IMG/VR virus record: IMGVR_UViG_3300042392_000325
Location: 1 to 36,325 of that record
DNA: 36,325 nucleotides
DNA from: a virus
Reading direction: 5' to 3' (one strand)
Below the pieces are notes generated by a model, which made no database searches, was not told the origin of the DNA, and saw nothing but the letters and a program-made list of their open reading frames with translations. Within the stretch, counting starts at the first letter, position 1. Every line of letters starts with the position of its first letter. This document shows positions 35,051-36,325 of the stretch, in pieces. A program made the position numbers and the translations under genes.

Positions 35051-36325
35051 TCAGTTCTCGTCAGTGAAGACTCTGTTCGGGGTCTTCATTTGACGCAATG
35101 CGCCTTCGGCTGCGCCGATCTCGTCGTCCATGATTGAATGAACTTGACCGGCGCGTCTTCCAGCCTCTTCGCCGGTTCGATAGACAGGCCACCTGCCCTG
35201 CGCTATTTCATCCTTGAACAATTGCTGCAACTCTTCGCGGCTGCGGATTTTGCCGCCGACATAGCCCGGGACGTTGGCATGAGCGCCCCTTGGGTTTCTC
35301 TCGTCAACCGGGATGGTCGTGGTGTATACCGTCACAGGCCGCCCGCGCTGATCCATGCCGACCGCTTTGCCTGCAATCGTGTTCCGATGGTAATCGACGA
35401 TCTTTTGCTCCTGCTCGGTAAGCGACAATGGCTTTTTGCCACCAACCTTCCCGCCCTTCTTCTTCCCGATTAACTTCTTCTGCTGCTCAAGATACTTGCT
35501 GACCGTGTCCAGCCACTCCTGATCAAAAACCTGAACCGGCTGGGCAAGCTCATATGAACGGTAATCGCCGGACGTTGGAGCGCCCAAGAGCCTGCGCTGC
35601 TTGGTCTGAGTGTTGAACATCACATCGAATGGGATGCGCGTCTCCAGACCACCGATGTACTCGCCAGCCATCGCGATTGGGTAGCCAGATGGGTGTTTCG
35701 GGTCAACAGTCCTGCGGCCAGTGTCCATCTTGGCCATCGTGAAGCCGGTCGTGCCGATTGGGTCTTCCATGATCGATACCTCGGAGATTGCCTTGCGGGT
35801 CGCCGGAACGTCAGGGAAGCCCATATTCTGGAACTCCGCATTATTCATTCGCTTGACGAAGGCGGTACGCAGGACACCGTTTTTCTTGTCCAGCAACTGC
35901 TCGCGCAGCTTCGGACTGTCAACGCCGACAAACTCTGGGTAGAACTTGCGGACATCTTTGTCGAATGCTGTCTTTGCCTTCTTGGTTAGCTTCGTCCCGG
36001 GCAACTGGGCGGCCAGCGCGTCCGACATCATCGTGTTGAAGTCCACCTGCTGGAGCGATCCCGAACTGTAGACACCGACCACATCATCAGCATTCTCAGC
36101 AGCCTCCTCAATGCGGTTTTGCAGGGCTGTGACCTTGCCTTGGCCGGATTCCCAAGCGGCGCTCTTCCCGGGCTTAGGCGACAGGTTGGCCATCGAGTAT
36201 TCCGGGCCACCAGTCAGCGGGACATCCCACGCAAGCTTCTGGTCGTTGATGTGCGTCAAGATTTTGCCGGTCGCTGCGCGGTCTCCAATTTTCGGAAAGC
36301 CAGCCTTCTTGTACAGATCCTCTGG
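35051..36325 (-). CDS. Large probable virion protein, C-terminal part (5' end outside window)
   Basis: The frame is open from the window edge to a stop at 35051, so about 424 residues of a longer protein are visible. A TTG at 36259 lies inside it and need not be the start, since the frame continues upstream (PEDLYKKAGFPKIGDRAATG, then KIL). It contains KKFYPEFVGVD-like and FQNMGFPDVPATRKAISEVS blocks, GEYIGGLETRIPFDVMFNTQ, a KKKGGKVGGKKP motif like the KKGG virion proteins, and an acidic end. I take it as the C-terminus of a large internal or polyvalent virion protein; the family is not certain. Confidence 0.72.
   Translation of the reverse strand, partial: PEDLYKKAGFPKIGDRAATGKILTHINDQKLAWDVPLTGGPEYSMANLSPKPGKSAAWESGQGKVTALQNRIEEAAENADDVVGVYSSGSLQQVDFNTMMSDALAAQLPGTKLTKKAKTAFDKDVRKFYPEFVGVDSPKLREQLLDKKNGVLRTAFVKRMNNAEFQNMGFPDVPATRKAISEVSIMEDPIGTTGFTMAKMDTGRRTVDPKHPSGYPIAMAGEYIGGLETRIPFDVMFNTQTKQRRLLGAPTSGDYRSYELAQPVQVFDQEWLDTVSKYLEQQKKLIGKKKGGKVGGKKPLSLTEQEQKIVDYHRNTIAGKAVGMDQRGRPVTVYTTTIPVDERNPRGAHANVPGYVGGKIRSREELQQLFKDEIAQGRWPVYRTGEEAGRRAGQVHSIMDDEIGAAEGALRQMKTPNRVFTDEN

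Noticed and set aside
1-36325. CRISPR array or insertion sequence
   Set aside because: No regularly spaced identical repeats and no transposase with terminal inverted repeats were seen.

Overview
This window is a piece of a tailed double-stranded DNA phage genome (Caudoviricetes). It is probably a short-tailed (podovirus-type) phage of an environmental Gram-negative, perhaps betaproteobacterial, host. The evidence is a complete packaging and head module (TerS, TerL, portal, scaffold-like protein, major capsid, head-tail adaptor), several fibre genes, a phage replication module (helicase, HNH-containing initiator, RusA, SSB-like protein, PD-(D/E)XK exonuclease) and dense small genes with ATGA/TAATG overlaps. 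No tape-measure or tail-tube gene is visible, which fits a short tail. The host is inferred only from protein flavour (DUF6321- and DUF6496-like KKGG proteins are common in aquatic phages). Both window ends cut genes: a fibre gene is open at base 1 and a large probable virion protein is open at base 36325. No lysis gene, integrase or DNA polymerase lies in this window.

Layout. Bases 1-20553 (all minus strand) are the late module. Reading in the direction of transcription (right to left): four small conserved genes, TerS, a five-gene cassette, TerL, portal, two tiny genes, a GroES-like co-chaperonin, a scaffold-like coiled-coil protein, a conserved 176-residue protein, a head accessory protein, the major capsid protein, small surface proteins separated by rho-independent terminators, a C1q-like fibre, a fibre with four 101-residue repeats, three KKGG-motif proteins, a head-tail adaptor with a discoidin-like insert, and three or four further fibre genes. 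A tRNA-Gly(UCC) and a 470-base repeat- and hairpin-rich non-coding block (20572-21117) separate this from the early genes.

Bases 21118-31700 (minus strand) hold early and middle genes in at least three transcription units. Two good sigma-70 promoters are visible (23836-23865 and 26867-26896). The units contain many small unknown phage proteins, a DUF3310 protein, a DUF2303 protein, a possible Acb2/Tad1-like anti-defence protein, an HNH protein, a sigma region-4-like helix-turn-helix protein, RusA, a DnaB-type helicase, and an initiator-like protein carrying an internal HNH domain. A Cro/YdaS-like repressor (31497-31700) reads left. A strong divergent promoter whose -35 box overlaps that of the repressor promoter drives a rightward operon (31810-34995) of membrane proteins, an SSB-like protein, a second Cro-like protein, a secreted protein and a RecB-type exonuclease. 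A folded RNA element with a U-run lies between the repressor and the leftward replication genes and may control entry into them. A convergent terminator at 35001-35022 ends the leftward transcript of the last, truncated gene.

As a system, the 31.7 kb divergent promoter looks like the early switch. The right arm supplies SSB and exonuclease, the left arm supplies initiator, helicase and RusA, and the late module runs left from the tRNA region. Function names rest on sequence motifs read by eye; no database search was run.
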